In this document: positions 44,780 to 54,499 of the stretch, in pieces
Layout: each line of letters starts with the position of its first letter
Position numbering within the stretch: the first letter of the stretch is position 1
NCBI GenBank assembly: GCA_038049695.1
Contig: CP142456.1
Location: 22,106,501 to 22,170,500 of the forward strand
Reading direction: 5' to 3'
Origin: Cinnamomum chago
Lineage: Eukaryota > Streptophyta > Magnoliopsida > Laurales > Lauraceae
DNA: 64,000 nt
The notes under the pieces: generated by a model
Database searches by the model: none
The model's input: only the letters and a program-made list of their open reading frames with translations
Told to the model about the DNA's origin: nothing
Made by a program: the position numbers and the translations under genes

Positions 44780-44880
44780 CACTTAATTAACGTTATCTCT
44801 TTATACAGTCCATCCATCAATGGATCCTGCCCAATCTTTAACGTTATCTCTTTATACATTCCATCCATCTATATACAGTT
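44780..44880. repeat. short tandem duplication at the SIRE-like truncation point
   Basis: TTAACGTTATCTCTTTATAC recurs (about 44786 and 44838) and each copy is followed by a CCATCCATC motif. It sits exactly where RNase H coding sequence stops, suggesting repair-associated filler. Confidence 0.6.
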
Positions 44881-45333
44881 TCCTATGAAGTAGCAGCAGC
44901 CGCTAGTGCTCTTCCTATCATCTATGGATCCTGCCCAATTAGCATCACTGTATCTAATCAATTGTAATGTAGAATCACGAGGATACCAGATACCATAATT
45001 AGTAGTCCCATGAATATATTTGATGATACGTTTGACAACTTTGAGATGAGATTCACGAGGATCAGATTAATACCTAGCACATATCCCAACACTAAAGGAA
45101 AGATCTGGTTTGCTGGCAATAAAGTAAAGTAGGCTTCCTATCATACTTCTGTAGAGTTTTTGGTCTACCTTTTTGCCTTGAGGGTCATTTGAAAGTTTAG
45201 AAGTAGATCCCATGGGGTTACAACAAGTCTTAAAGTTTCCTAAGCCGAACTTCTTGACAATTTCTAAAGCAAATTTGGACTGACTAAGGAAAATACCCTT
45301 CTTAATCTGATTAACCTGAAGTCCAAGAAAAAA
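44881..45333 (-). pseudogene. copia RT C-terminus and RNase H start
   Basis: Translated on the minus strand, downstream of a stop, this continues RT into the connection (YRSMIGSLLYF, SDPRESHLKVVKRI) and the beginning of RNase H (IRYSDANWAGSIDDRKSTSG). The first RNase H Asp in YSDANW is present. The domain ends after about 15 further residues at the tandem duplication near 44.88 kb. The later catalytic residues are therefore gone and this copy cannot complete reverse transcription. Confidence 0.82.
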
Positions 45334-45978
45334 TTACAGGGGACCGACCAGACTCATCTCAAATTTGGAACTCATTAACTCTGAAAATCCTTGAGCAAGC
45401 TTATATGAAGTTGATCCAAAGACTATATCATCAACATAAATCTCAGCAACAAAAATGTCTTGATCAATCTTTTTAATAAAAAGTGTCTTGTCAACCTTTC
45501 CACAATTAAACTTATTTTCAATCAAATGGTTAGTAAGTTTTTCGTACCACGCCCTTGGTGCTTGTTTTAAACCATAAAGAGCTTTCTTGAGTTTATACAC
45601 ATATTCAGGGTGATGAGGATCTTCAAAGCCTTTTGGTTGTGTTACATACACATCTTCCTCAATTTCACCATTTAGGAAAGCATTCTTAACATCCATTTGA
45701 AACAGTTTGATCCCCATACTACTAGCATATCCCAACAATATTCGTATGGATTCCGAACGAGCTACCGAAGCAAAGGTCTCTTCAAAGTCAATTCCTTCTA
45801 TTTGAGCATATCCTTTGGCAACTAGTCTTGCCTTATTCCTTATAACATTTCCAGATTCATCTGACTTGTTCTTATAAATCCACTTTGTCCCTATTGGATT
45901 TTTCTCGTTAGGTAAAGGAACAAGATCCCAAACATCATTCTTCTTAAATTGACTTAATTCTTCCTGCATTGCCTCCAT
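45334..45978 (-). pseudogene. copia reverse transcriptase (SIRE-like)
   Basis: 214 open residues cover most of the RT domain. They hold the opening [18 protein letters not shown], then [20 protein letters not shown], the first catalytic Asp in [10 protein letters not shown] (D96), [13 protein letters not shown], and the catalytic YVDD at residues 181-184. RT copies element RNA into DNA inside the virus-like particle. The apparent start Met is internal to the polyprotein: a stop directly precedes it where family members read through. A stop follows MSLVGPL. The catalytic residues are intact, so the loss of function comes from flanking stops and the lost 3' end. Confidence 0.93.
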
Positions 45979-46278
45979 TTATTTGAATTTAGATTCAGCC
46001 TCAGAGAAATTCTTGGGCTCGATTTGAGAGACAAAAGAGTAATGAGCACATAAATTTTGAACTTGTCTCCGAGTCATAACCCCACTTCTGATGTTTCCAA
46101 TCACATTATCCAAGGGATGATTCTCCATTAATCTGGTTGGTATAATAGTTGTAGATGGAAGGACATTTTCTTTTTCTTTAGGAATAGACGGTTCATTGAT
46201 AATTTCAGCTTCATCGTCGTCTTGTATAATTTTCCCAAGTTGATTTGATTCATCAATAACAACATGAACTGATTCCAT
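45979..46278 (-). pseudogene. integrase-RT linker of SIRE-like pol
   Basis: 99 open residues between integrase and RT, acidic and unstructured-looking in the middle (DDDEAEIINEPSIP), ending in the conserved PKNFSEAESKFK that normally runs straight into the RT. A stop between SKFK and MEAMQ separates them here. No enzymatic motif is expected in this linker. Confidence 0.8.
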
Positions 46279-46910
46279 TATGGTTATGGTTCTATGATTG
46301 AATACTCTATATGCCTTACTTCTATCAGAGTATCCTAAAAAATTCCTTCATCAGACTTAGGCTCAAATTTCTCCAATTGTTCTCTATCTCTCAAGATATA
46401 ACATTTACTATGAAACACTTTTAAATACCTCAAATTAGGCTTTCTTCCAAAGTAAAGTTCATAGGGGGGTTTGTTGGTATTTTTTGTTAGATAAACTCTG
46501 TTTATAAGATAACAGGCATAATTAACAGCTTCAACCCATAGATTGCGAGAGAGATGCTTTTCATTAAACATAGTCCTAGCCATTTCCTGAATCACTCTAT
46601 TTCTCCTTTCAGCCACTCCATTTTGTTGAGGTGTTTTTGGAACAGAGAATTGGTGATCAATGCCATGAGTATCACAAAATTTGGTAAATTTCTCATTTTC
46701 AAACTTACCTCCATGATCAGTTCTAATCTTACGAATTTTGTAATCTTTTTCAACTTGAATCTTGTTGCAAATTCTTATGATATTTTCTACGGCATCTGAT
46801 TTAGCATGAAGAAAGGCAATCCATCCAAACCGAGAATAATCGTCTACCATAACTAGAATAAATTTCTTTCCTCTAATACTCTGCACAGGTGCAGGCCCTA
46901 TTAAGTCCAT
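46279..46910 (-). pseudogene. copia integrase core (SIRE-like)
   Basis: The 191-residue open stretch at 46335-46910 contains the full integrase catalytic core. D2 lies in MDLIGP, D65 in IRTDHGGKF and E101 in NGVAERRNR; 35 residues separate D65 and E101, the classic D,D-35-E spacing. PKTPQQNGVAERRNR is fully conserved. It ends with the LKVFHSKCYILRD region. The frame breaks just after DEGIF, before the family's usual GYS segment, and a short continuation leads to the linker. The Met is internal; the zinc-binding domain lies upstream at 46932-47135. Confidence 0.93.
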
Positions 46911-46931
46911 ATGGATTAGTTCAAGAGGACA

Positions 46932-47135
46932 CTAAGACAATATATCCTTTAAACCTTTGAAACTTTTCTTGATTTGTTTCCCTAGTTGACAGGCCTTACA
47001 AATATCAGATTTTTCATCACTGAACTTAGGAATTCCTCTCACAATTTCATTCTTTGATAGGATCCTCATTAATTTGAAGTTTATGTGACCCATCCTTTGA
47101 TGCCATAAGTAATTTTCTTGATCTCTTGTTATCAA
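46932..47135 (-). pseudogene. GAG-pre-integrase zinc-binding domain (SIRE-like)
   Basis: 67 residues contain the HHCC zinc-binding motif of retroelement integrases: LWHQRMGH supplies two His five residues apart, and CKACQLGK supplies the Cys pair about 30 residues later. It lies between protease and integrase core, as usual. A stop separates it from the core and another from the protease segment. Confidence 0.88.
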
Positions 47136-47164
47136 GCACCTAGACTCATTTTCACAACATTCTT

Positions 47165-48517
47165 CTATGATATAGATATTTCCTTTCTAGTGAGAATGAC
47201 TTGATTGGATTTATCATCAATAACTTTGTAAGATTGACTATCAAAAATAACTTTGTTTCCTTTGTCACATAGTTGACTTATGCTAAGAAGATTATGCTTC
47301 AATCCTTCCACTAAAAAGACATCATTTAAGTTGGGCATTTGATCTCCTTTCACACATCCTTTTCCAATGATTTGAGCTTTACTATTATCTCCAAAAGATA
47401 CATTTCCTCCATCATAATCCTCAATAGAGCTGAATCTAGATCGGTCTCCCGTCATATGTTTGGAACAACCACTATCTAAGAACCAAGTAGGATTTTCTTT
47501 AGCTTTCAAGGCAGTCTGAACTAAAAGGCTCTTAAAGGTTCTATCTTTAATTGTCCAACTAGACAAAGGAGATTTAGAAGGGATGATCTTGGGAATGAAC
47601 TTAAAAAGTACTCTGGTGGGATTTTTTATGGACAAACTAATTTTGTATGGGCAGTTAGGAATTAAATGCTCACTACGATTGCAAAAATGGCAAGTCCATC
47701 TAGAGGTATAGTTTTTGTCATCCATAGCTTTGTAAAGGGTCCTAGTAAAATTTTGAAAGTTATTTTTGTTGTTGCTAGAGGAACCCTCAAAACCTAACCC
47801 ATTCTTGTCTCCAAAAATTTTATGCATACCCAACATTTGGTAAAATTTGTCATTACCTAATGTGAATTTATCAACAACAAATTTACCTTTAGTGAGCTTC
47901 ATTTCAAGGGAGTTAGTCTCAAGTTGACTAGATTCAAGTTTGGATTGTAAATTATGAATTTCCTTTTGGGCATGAGCTAGATATTCATTCAACATAGTCA
48001 TCTTGTGTTCTAAATTTCTTCTTTCATCTTTCATATTAATCACAAGCCTTTTGGTTTCTTCTTTTAAGGTTCTGTTTTTCTTAATCAAGATTTCCCAATT
48101 TTCATATAGTTCATCATAGGCTTGTTGAATTTCATTAATTTCATCATTTTGTTCCTCTTTCCCTAATGTTTCATATATTAGACTATTATGCTCATTGTCT
48201 TCTTCAATAGATGTAAAGAGAAGCCAATTAGGGGAATTTTCATCTTCATCATTTTGGGATTCATTACGGTCACTACCTTCATCTTCTTCATCCCAAGTTA
48301 TGTTTAGAACTTTCTTACCTTTCCTATCTCCCTTTTCAGAATCTTTGGGGGTAGAGCAATTTTGAGCAATGTGTCCAAACCCCTTACAATTGTAACATTG
48401 AACATCATTTTTAAATGATCCTTTGGAATTTCTTTGGAATCTAGGACTTTTAGTTTCATCTGAATTTCTATTACTCTTGTTGTTTCTAAAGAATTTTTTA
48501 AATTCCTTAACAAACAA
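47165..48517 (-). CDS. gag C-terminus and protease of SIRE-like element (450-residue open stretch)
   Basis: This is the longest open stretch in the window. Residues 41-54 form a CCHC zinc knuckle (C41, C44, H49, C54 in CYNCKGFGHIAQNC). Residues 70-130 are acidic. Residues 120-210 are rich in charged heptad-like sequence and probably form a coiled coil. A second CCHC-like knuckle is at 276-289 (CHFCNRSEHLIPNC). The aspartic protease active site is DSG at 348-350 within FLDSGCSKHMTGD, followed by GNVSFGDNSK and LKHNLLSISQL. The open frame shows this part is young or recently constrained, but stops on both sides prevent a full gag-pol. The apparent start is internal to gag. Confidence 0.88.
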   Translation of the reverse strand: MFVKEFKKFFRNNKSNRNSDETKSPRFQRNSKGSFKNDVQCYNCKGFGHIAQNCSTPKDSEKGDRKGKKVLNITWDEEDEGSDRNESQNDEDENSPNWLLFTSIEEDNEHNSLIYETLGKEEQNDEINEIQQAYDELYENWEILIKKNRTLKEETKRLVINMKDERRNLEHKMTMLNEYLAHAQKEIHNLQSKLESSQLETNSLEMKLTKGKFVVDKFTLGNDKFYQMLGMHKIFGDKNGLGFEGSSSNNKNNFQNFTRTLYKAMDDKNYTSRWTCHFCNRSEHLIPNCPYKISLSIKNPTRVLFKFIPKIIPSKSPLSSWTIKDRTFKSLLVQTALKAKENPTWFLDSGCSKHMTGDRSRFSSIEDYDGGNVSFGDNSKAQIIGKGCVKGDQMPNLNDVFLVEGLKHNLLSISQLCDKGNKVIFDSQSYKVIDDKSNQVILTRKEISIS

Positions 48518-48553
48518 GGGATTGTCATCATCACTCTCATCATCACTTTCATT

Positions 48554-49279
48554 TTACTTTAATTGGGAGGAAAAGGCTACTCCTTTCTTTTTACTGGGAA
48601 CTTCTAGATCTAGTTCATAGGTAAGGAGATTTCCTCTTAGCTCTTCTATTTTAATTTTTTCAACATTTTTGCTTTCGGCTATGGCTACTATCGTGGGTTT
48701 GACCCTTTTAAGAAGAGATCTTAAGATTTTCCTCACAGCCTTGGACTCATCCATTTTCTCTCCTATACCTATAAGAGAGTTGACAATCTCCATGGATTTA
48801 GAATAGAATTCATCAAATGCTTCTTCCTCGAGCATCTTGATATCTTCAAATTTAGATGTCAACATTTGGATTTTAGCTATCTTAACTTGGTCCGTTCCTT
48901 CATGAGTCTCTAAGGTATCCCAAACTTCCTTAGCCGTATTGCAATTGACTAATCTATTAAACTCTTCTTAGGATAAGGCACAATACAAAGAGTTCTTTGC
49001 CTTAGCATTTAAATTGGCGCTATCCTTTTCTCCTTGGGTCCATTCTCTCCTAGGCTTAGGTTTGATAGAGATGACATATCCTTCCGTGTCTTGCTCAGTG
49101 ACAGTAGGAGGATGATAACCTTCTTCTATGATACTCCACACATCTAAGCTTTGGGATTCTAAGAACACTTGCATTCTAATTTTCCAGTATCGATAATGTG
49201 TTCCATTGAACAAAGGTGGTCTATTTGTGGCATTACCTTCTCCCAAATGAGTTTGCATAATGGCAACTAATGAAAACAC
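48554..49279 (-). pseudogene. gag N-terminal and middle part (SIRE-like)
   Basis: Two open stretches, 48968-49279 and 48554-48865, belong to one gag. The first reads NRPPLFNGTHYRYWKIRM and LDVWSIIEEGY, the usual start of SIRE-type gag. A stop after YCALS is followed by continuing gag sequence (EVWDTLETHEGT) into the second, with MLTSKFEDIKMLEEE and VRKILRSL, the UBN2 helical core. A further stop lies at 48551-48553, just before the zinc knuckle segment. Gag forms the particle shell. The start Met is likely MFSLVA or the slightly later MQTHLG, close to the primer binding site. Confidence 0.87.
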
Positions 49280-49327
49280 TCTCTAGGATTCTCTCAAGGT
49301 TAATTTGACCTAGACAAGAGCACCTAA

Positions 49328-49339
49328 GCTCTGATACCA
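49328..49339 (-). other. primer binding site, initiator tRNA-Met type
   Basis: The minus strand reads TGGTATCAGAGC, a perfect match to the plant copia primer binding site, two bases from the LTR end. Confidence 0.96.
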
Positions 49340-49341
49340 AT

Positions 49342-50489
49342 TGAAAGTCCAGAACCGAACCCTAGAGGGGGGCGGGGGGCGAATAGGGTACACTCAAACA
49401 ACTTAGCCCAATTCTTCTTTAAACCAATATCAATTATATTTTGTAAGTCCATTAACTTAATTATTGATGAAAGATCAAATAAATGATACATATGCCTTAA
49501 AACTACTATCTCTTTTGAAATTCAATGCTCATAAATGATGTAAATGAGAGATAGAGTAACTACACATGTTTTTTTGAAATAATGACAAACTTATTTTTTC
49601 GAAAGTTTAAGATGAAACTAGCAGAAAGAAACATTAAATGTCTAAACATGTGAGATTACTAATCAAATGATGGAGTTAAAATTATAAACATATTTTAAAA
49701 TCAAAGCATGTTTAAACACTCAACATTTGAACACTTTGAACACTTTAATCATGCCATTTTAAGAAATCAAAGATTTGAAAGCAAGCATGAATAAAATAAG
49801 ATAAGATGAGCAAACCCATTGAAGAATCAAAGGTTTGTCGTGATGATTTGCCCTCCTAGCTTCCCTCTAGCTTAGCATGGATGTCCCATCTTCCTTGGCC
49901 TTCAAAAGTCTCAAAAGTGTTGGCACAAAAACCAAAGAAGGGTTCTTTTTATAAGAAAAGTGCTCCAACGGATCTATTGTCGGTCGACCGACATATGGAG
50001 TTCGGTTGACCGAACTCAACGGTCATAATCCAACGGCTATGATTTTTGGAAATTTGCGGACCGTTGTAAAGTTGTCGGTTCACTGAACTGTAGTTCGGTC
50101 GACCAACAGCAGATCGACAGCTGACCCAAGCTGACCGACAAGCTGACTGACGTTCCCTGATACACAGATTTTACATTCTGGATCCGGAACCGATAGTTGA
50201 CCGAACATGGTTCGGCTGATTGAACTTTCCCTATTTTTTTTAAAGACTAGAAAAATGATTTTAAAAGGGAAGTTTGGTCTTGGAGAACTAGGCTAGACTA
50301 AAGACTAACATGTTTGATAAAGTGAGATTTCTTTTAATTTAAAAATGCAAATCAAAGCATGTTTGAGCAAAAAACCTTTGATGCTAAGCTAAATATAATG
50401 CAAGAAGATTCCAATAAAGAAGTATGAGGGATCAAGCTTATGAAAATGAATGTATCTAATCTAATTGCAAACTAATGAAAACCCTAACA
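49342..50489 (-). repeat. 5' LTR of SIRE-like element (family X)
   Basis: In plus reading it runs TGAAAGTCCAGAACCG ... AAAACCCTAACA, 1148 bp. Its inner end CTCTAGGGTTCGG ... CTTTCA is the family X end, linking the solo LTRs to this coding element. CAACT at 50490-50494 should be one target-site copy; the other is lost with the 3' LTR. Confidence 0.92.
49945..50130 (-). promoter_or_regulatory. GGTCGACC / MSA / TATA module of SIRE-like 5' LTR
   Basis: In minus sense, GGTCGACC and GGTTGACC palindromes (49982-50105) are followed by a TATA-like CTTATAAAAA (49945-49954). A perfect YCYAACGGYY match (TCCAACGGCT at 50029-50038) and a one-off match at 49964-49973 lie between and beside them. Confidence 0.6.
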
Positions 50490-50494
50490 CAACT

Positions 50495-50838
50495 CAGGTC
50501 CCTCTACATCACGGCAGCAGGTTCAAGCTGTGACCACCCTTAGGAGTGGCAAAGTGATTCCAGTTGAAGATTCGAAAAAAGATAAACAACTTGCTTCCTC
50601 GGATCCAAAACTATCCGAAATTACATCTAACTGTAAGGAAATCATGGAAGAAACTACTTGTGCTAAGGAAAAGGAGGCTGAATTACCTGTGTATAAGCCT
50701 GTAGCTCCATTTCCCCAACGCTTTAATCCGCCAAAACAAATGACCCCTAAATAGGAAATCTTAGATATTTTCAAAGAGGTCAAAATCTACATTCCGCTTT
50801 TAGATGCGATCAAACAAATCCCATCTTACTCAAAATTC
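50495..50838 (+). pseudogene. Athila gag C-terminal part
   Basis: The open stretch 50530-50754 starts in TTLRSGKVIPVED and continues to FPQRFNPPKQ, conserved landmarks of Athila gag just before protease. After a stop at 50752-50754 the frame continues (EILDIFKEVKIYIPLLDAI) into the protease segment. The N-terminal gag has been lost at the junction with the SIRE-like LTR. No zinc knuckle is visible in what remains. Confidence 0.85.
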
Positions 50839-51414
50839 TTGAAAGATTTATGTACAATCAAGCATAGAATGCATGTCCAAAAGAAAGCATTCTTGACTGA
50901 GCAAATTAGCACTATTTTAAAACAAAACACTCCCCCTAAATACAAGGATCCGAGATGTCCCACTATATCATGCATCATTGGAAATTTTCGGATCAAGAAA
51001 GCATTGCTTGACTTAGGGGCTGGTGCTAATCTATTACCCTACTTGGTAAACAAACAAATGGGGCTAGGCGAGCTGAAACCTACTCAGGTCACTCTTCAAC
51101 TAGCTGATAGATCAATAAAGAAACCGAGAGGGGTAATAGAGGATGTTTTAGTCCAAATCGAGAAATTTTACTTTCCAGTAGATTTTATAGTCCTGGACAC
51201 ACAACCAATGGCCAACCCTAGCGCACAAATTCCGATAATGTTGAGAAAACCCTTCTTGGCCACATCAAATGCGTTGATAAATTTCCAGAACGGAGTCATG
51301 AAACTTTCTTTTGGGAACATGAAAATTGAATTAAATATCTTTAATGTTTGCAAACAAATGCGGGATGATGGTCCTGATGCCGAACAAGTAGATCTCATTG
51401 AGGCCATTGTTTAA
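50839..51414 (+). pseudogene. Athila aspartic protease
   Basis: 191 open residues. The active site is LLDLGAGANLLPY with D58, G60, A61, matching the Athila pattern DLGA rather than the DSGA of copia. Upstream KYKDPRCPTISC, downstream TLQLADRSIKKPRGV and FPVDFIVLD are all family landmarks. The protease would cut gag-pol into working parts. The stop after LIEAIV interrupts the family polyprotein; sequence homologous to the linker continues to 51857 with more stops. Confidence 0.88.
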
Positions 51415-52439
51415 GAAACCCTTGAGGAGTCCTCCGACTCAATTTTTTTAGAAACAATGGAATCAAGCAAGGCTTTGGCCAATTTCATAGACACCCCGGA
51501 TGACACTATTAACATAGTCAATACAACATGGAAACCTCAATATGAGGAACTCGTACCAACTGTACTTAGTCTCTTCCTTCTCAGGTGAGGCAGCCCAAAC
51601 CTGAGTTGAAACCCCTTCCTTCGGATCTCCGATATGCATATTTAGAGGAGGATGACACATATCCAGTGGTTATTTCATAACACCTCGATAAGGATCAAGA
51701 GATCCAACTTCTAAATATACTTAAGCAGCACAAAGATGCCATAGCATGGACCGTGGCTGATATAAAGGGCATTAACCCTTATGTGTGCACGCATCACATA
51801 TATCTAGAGGAAAATGCAAAACCCTCCAGACAGATGTAACACAGACTCAACCCAACTATGCAAAAAGTGGTTAGGGCTGAAGTGATTAAACTTCTCGATG
51901 TAGGTATAATCTATCCAATTTCGGATAGTCAATGGGTTAGCCCTACCCAAATTGTTCCAAAGAAAGCTGGTGTTACTGTAGTCCGGAATTCAAATGATGA
52001 ACTTGTCCCAACCCAGGTACCCACTGGTTGGCGAGTGTGCATTGACTACAAAAAATTAAATGCGGTCACACGTAAGGATCATTTTCCCCTACCCTTCCTA
52101 GACCAAATCTTAGAGAGGGTAGTAGGCCACCCATACTATTGCTTCTTGGATGGGTATTCCGGTTACAACTAGATTGAGATAGCACCAGAAGACCAAGAGA
52201 AAACCACCTTTACATGTCCATTTGGAACATTTGTTTATCGAAGAATGCCATTCAGACTATGTAATGCTCCAGCCACTTTTCAACGAACCATGTTGAGCAT
52301 ATTTAGCGATATGGTGAAGCGGATTCTTGAAGTCTTTATGGATGACTTCTCCATCTTTGGAGATTCATTTAAGGATTGCTTAAGTAACCTTGAGAAAGTC
52401 CTTATCACATGTGAAGAAAAGAACCAAGTACTTAACTAG
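51415..52439 (+). pseudogene. Athila reverse transcriptase
   Basis: Broken into segments. 51858-52172 holds VIKLLDVGIIYPISDSQWVS, WRVCIDYKKLN and CFLDGYSGYN with the first catalytic Asp. A stop then replaces the residue after GYN. The next segment (52200-52439) holds FVYRRMPFRLCNAPATFQR and the catalytic box in EVFMDDFSIFG. The preceding 51415-51857 is the PR-RT linker (SIFLETMESSKALANFID, LRYAYLEEDDTYPVVIS) with several stops. Catalytic residues are still present but the protein cannot be made. Confidence 0.9.
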
Positions 52440-53160
52440 GAAAAATTTCATTTCATGGTTCGCCAAGGAATAGTCTCAGGTCACATAGTTTCCTCCAAAG
52501 GAATGGAAGTCGATAAATCTAAGATAGATTTGATTGCCAATCTACCCATACCCAAGATCGTAAGGGATGTAAGATCATTTTTAGGACATGCTGGTTTCAA
52601 TAGAAGGTTCATTAAAGACTTCAGCTCTATATCTAGACCCCTATGCAACCTTCTATTGAAAGATGTAGAATTTGAATGAACTGAAGCATGTCAATAGGCT
52701 TTTACTAAGCTAAAAGGCATGCTGACGACTGCTCCTATTATGCAACCTCCAAATTGGAGCATGCCCTTCAAATTAATGTGTGATGCCAGAGACTATGCAA
52801 TTGGAGCAGTCCTTGGGCAACGTAAGGATAAAAGGCCTTACGTAATATATTACGCGAGCAGAACATTGAACAATGCATATGTTATTTCCACTACTGAAAA
52901 AGAATTACTGGCAGTAGTCTTTGCATTGAACAAATTCCGCTCGTATCTAATAGGATCCAAAATCATTATTTTCACTCTGATCATTCTGCGCTTAAAAACC
53001 TTCTTTCCAAAAAAGATGCCAAGCCCATATTGATTTGATGGATCCTACTACTTTAAGAGTTTGATTTAGAAATACGTGACAAAAAGGGAGTAGAAAATGC
53101 AGTGGCGGACCATCTATCTAGACTTGTCATCTCTGATTCTTTAGAGCCTAGACCAATATG
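52440..53160 (+). pseudogene. Athila RT connection and RNase H
   Basis: 52455-52679 is the thumb/connection (GHIVSSKGMEVDKSKID, VRSFLGHAGFNRRFIKDFS). RNase H follows at 52719-53033 with the first Asp in LMCDARDYAIGAVLGQ and the Glu in STTEKELLAVVFAL. The third catalytic Asp region (DHSALKN) is read only after a frameshift near 52975. The terminal GVENAVADHLSRL region is in a shifted frame to about 53120. Stops and a frameshift inactivate it. Confidence 0.87.
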
Positions 53161-54496
53161 AGACCAATTTCTTGATGAACATTTATTTTCTATTTCCCAA
53201 TCCCCATGGTATGCGGACATAGCAAACTATCTTGTTACGGGCACGGTTCCACAACATTGGTCATAACAAGATAGAAAGAAATTCTTCACTGAAGTCCGAA
53301 ATTTTTACTGGGATGACCCTTATCTCTTTAAGTATTGCCCAGACCCAATTATTAGGAGATGTGTGCCTGACCAAGAACAAAATAGTGTTATCTCGTTTTG
53401 TCAATCACATGCATGTGGAGGTCATTTTTCACCTAAAAAGACTGCTTTTCAAATTTTGCAATGTGGATTTTAATGGCCGTCACTTTTTAAAGATGTCTTT
53501 GAATTTTGCAAAGCGTGTGAGCGTTTGTAAAAATTGGGCAGTATTTCACGAATAAATATGATGCCATTAAACCCAATTTTGGTAGTGGAATTATTTGATG
53601 TTTGGGGGATAGATTTCATGGGACTATTTCCTTCTAGTTTTGGTTTTCTCTATATCCTAGTGGCTGTTGATTATGTCTCTAAATAGATAGAGGCCATTCC
53701 ATGTAGAAAGAATGATGCTAACACAGTAAAAAAGTTTCTAAAGGAGAACATTTTCTCTCGATTTGGAACTCCATGTGTAATAATAAGTGATGGGGGAACT
53801 CATTTCTGTAACTGCACAATTGAGTCCTTGTTTCGAAAATACAAAATTACACTTAAAGTGGCCACCCCTTATCACCCACGGACAAGTGGCCAAGTGGAGG
53901 TATCAAATCGAGAAATCAAAAGAATATTGGAGACAACTATAAACCCAAATCGCGAAGATTGGTCTCTTAGACTTACCGATGCATTACTGGCATATAGAAT
54001 AGCATTTAAAACCCCAATAGGAATGTCCCCTTTCAGACTGGTCTATGGAAAAGCACGCCACCTTCCGGTGGAATTAGAGCATAAAGCATACTGGGCAATT
54101 AAACAATTTCACTTTGATATGGAGAAAGCTGGGACTAAGACGAAATCTCAATTAAATGAATTGGAATAGATTCGTAATGATGCATATGAAAATGCTAGAA
54201 TTTATAAGGAACGAAAAAATTTCTTTCATGAAAAACATATCTTAAGGAAAATATTTTATCCATCACAAAAAGTCCTTTATAATTCTAGACTTCATCTCTT
54301 CCCAAGAGAATTAAGATCAAGATGGAGAGGTCCCTACATTGTGAAACAAGTTTTTCCATATGGGGTAATAGAGTTGGAAACCCCAAAGAATGGTGAGCTT
54401 TTCAAAGTTAATGGACAAAGAGTAAAACCATTCTTGGAGGCCAATGTGCCTGATGATGAAGTTCAAACTCTGGTAAATCCAGTCTATCAGGATTGA
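53161..54496 (+). pseudogene. Athila integrase
   Basis: The N-terminal zinc-binding part (53.2-53.55 kb) is scrambled by frameshifts. The catalytic core begins [10 protein letters not shown] (first Asp, about 53608) and [11 protein letters not shown]. The second Asp is in IISDGGTHF. The Glu is in [13 protein letters not shown] within the open stretch 53828-54169, so the triad residues are intact. C-terminal landmarks are [20 protein letters not shown] and, after a stop, SRWRGPYIVKQVFPYG to GQRVKPF. Stops at K-stop-IEAIP and E-stop-IRN prevent expression. Confidence 0.9.
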
Positions 54497-54499
54497 CGG

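Larger units (their letters stand above)
44681..50489 (-). mobile_element. SIRE-like Ty1/copia retrotransposon, 3'-truncated
   Basis: On the minus strand: a 5' LTR (49342-50489), a perfect primer binding site, gag with coiled coil and two zinc knuckles, protease, integrase, RT and the start of RNase H. The remainder of RNase H, the polypurine tract and the 3' LTR are missing. Long gag, the CYNCKGFGH knuckle and DSGCSKHMTGD protease suggest the SIRE/Maximus lineage. Only a few stops interrupt it, so it is the best preserved coding copy in the window. Family X solo LTRs elsewhere belong to this lineage. Confidence 0.9.
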
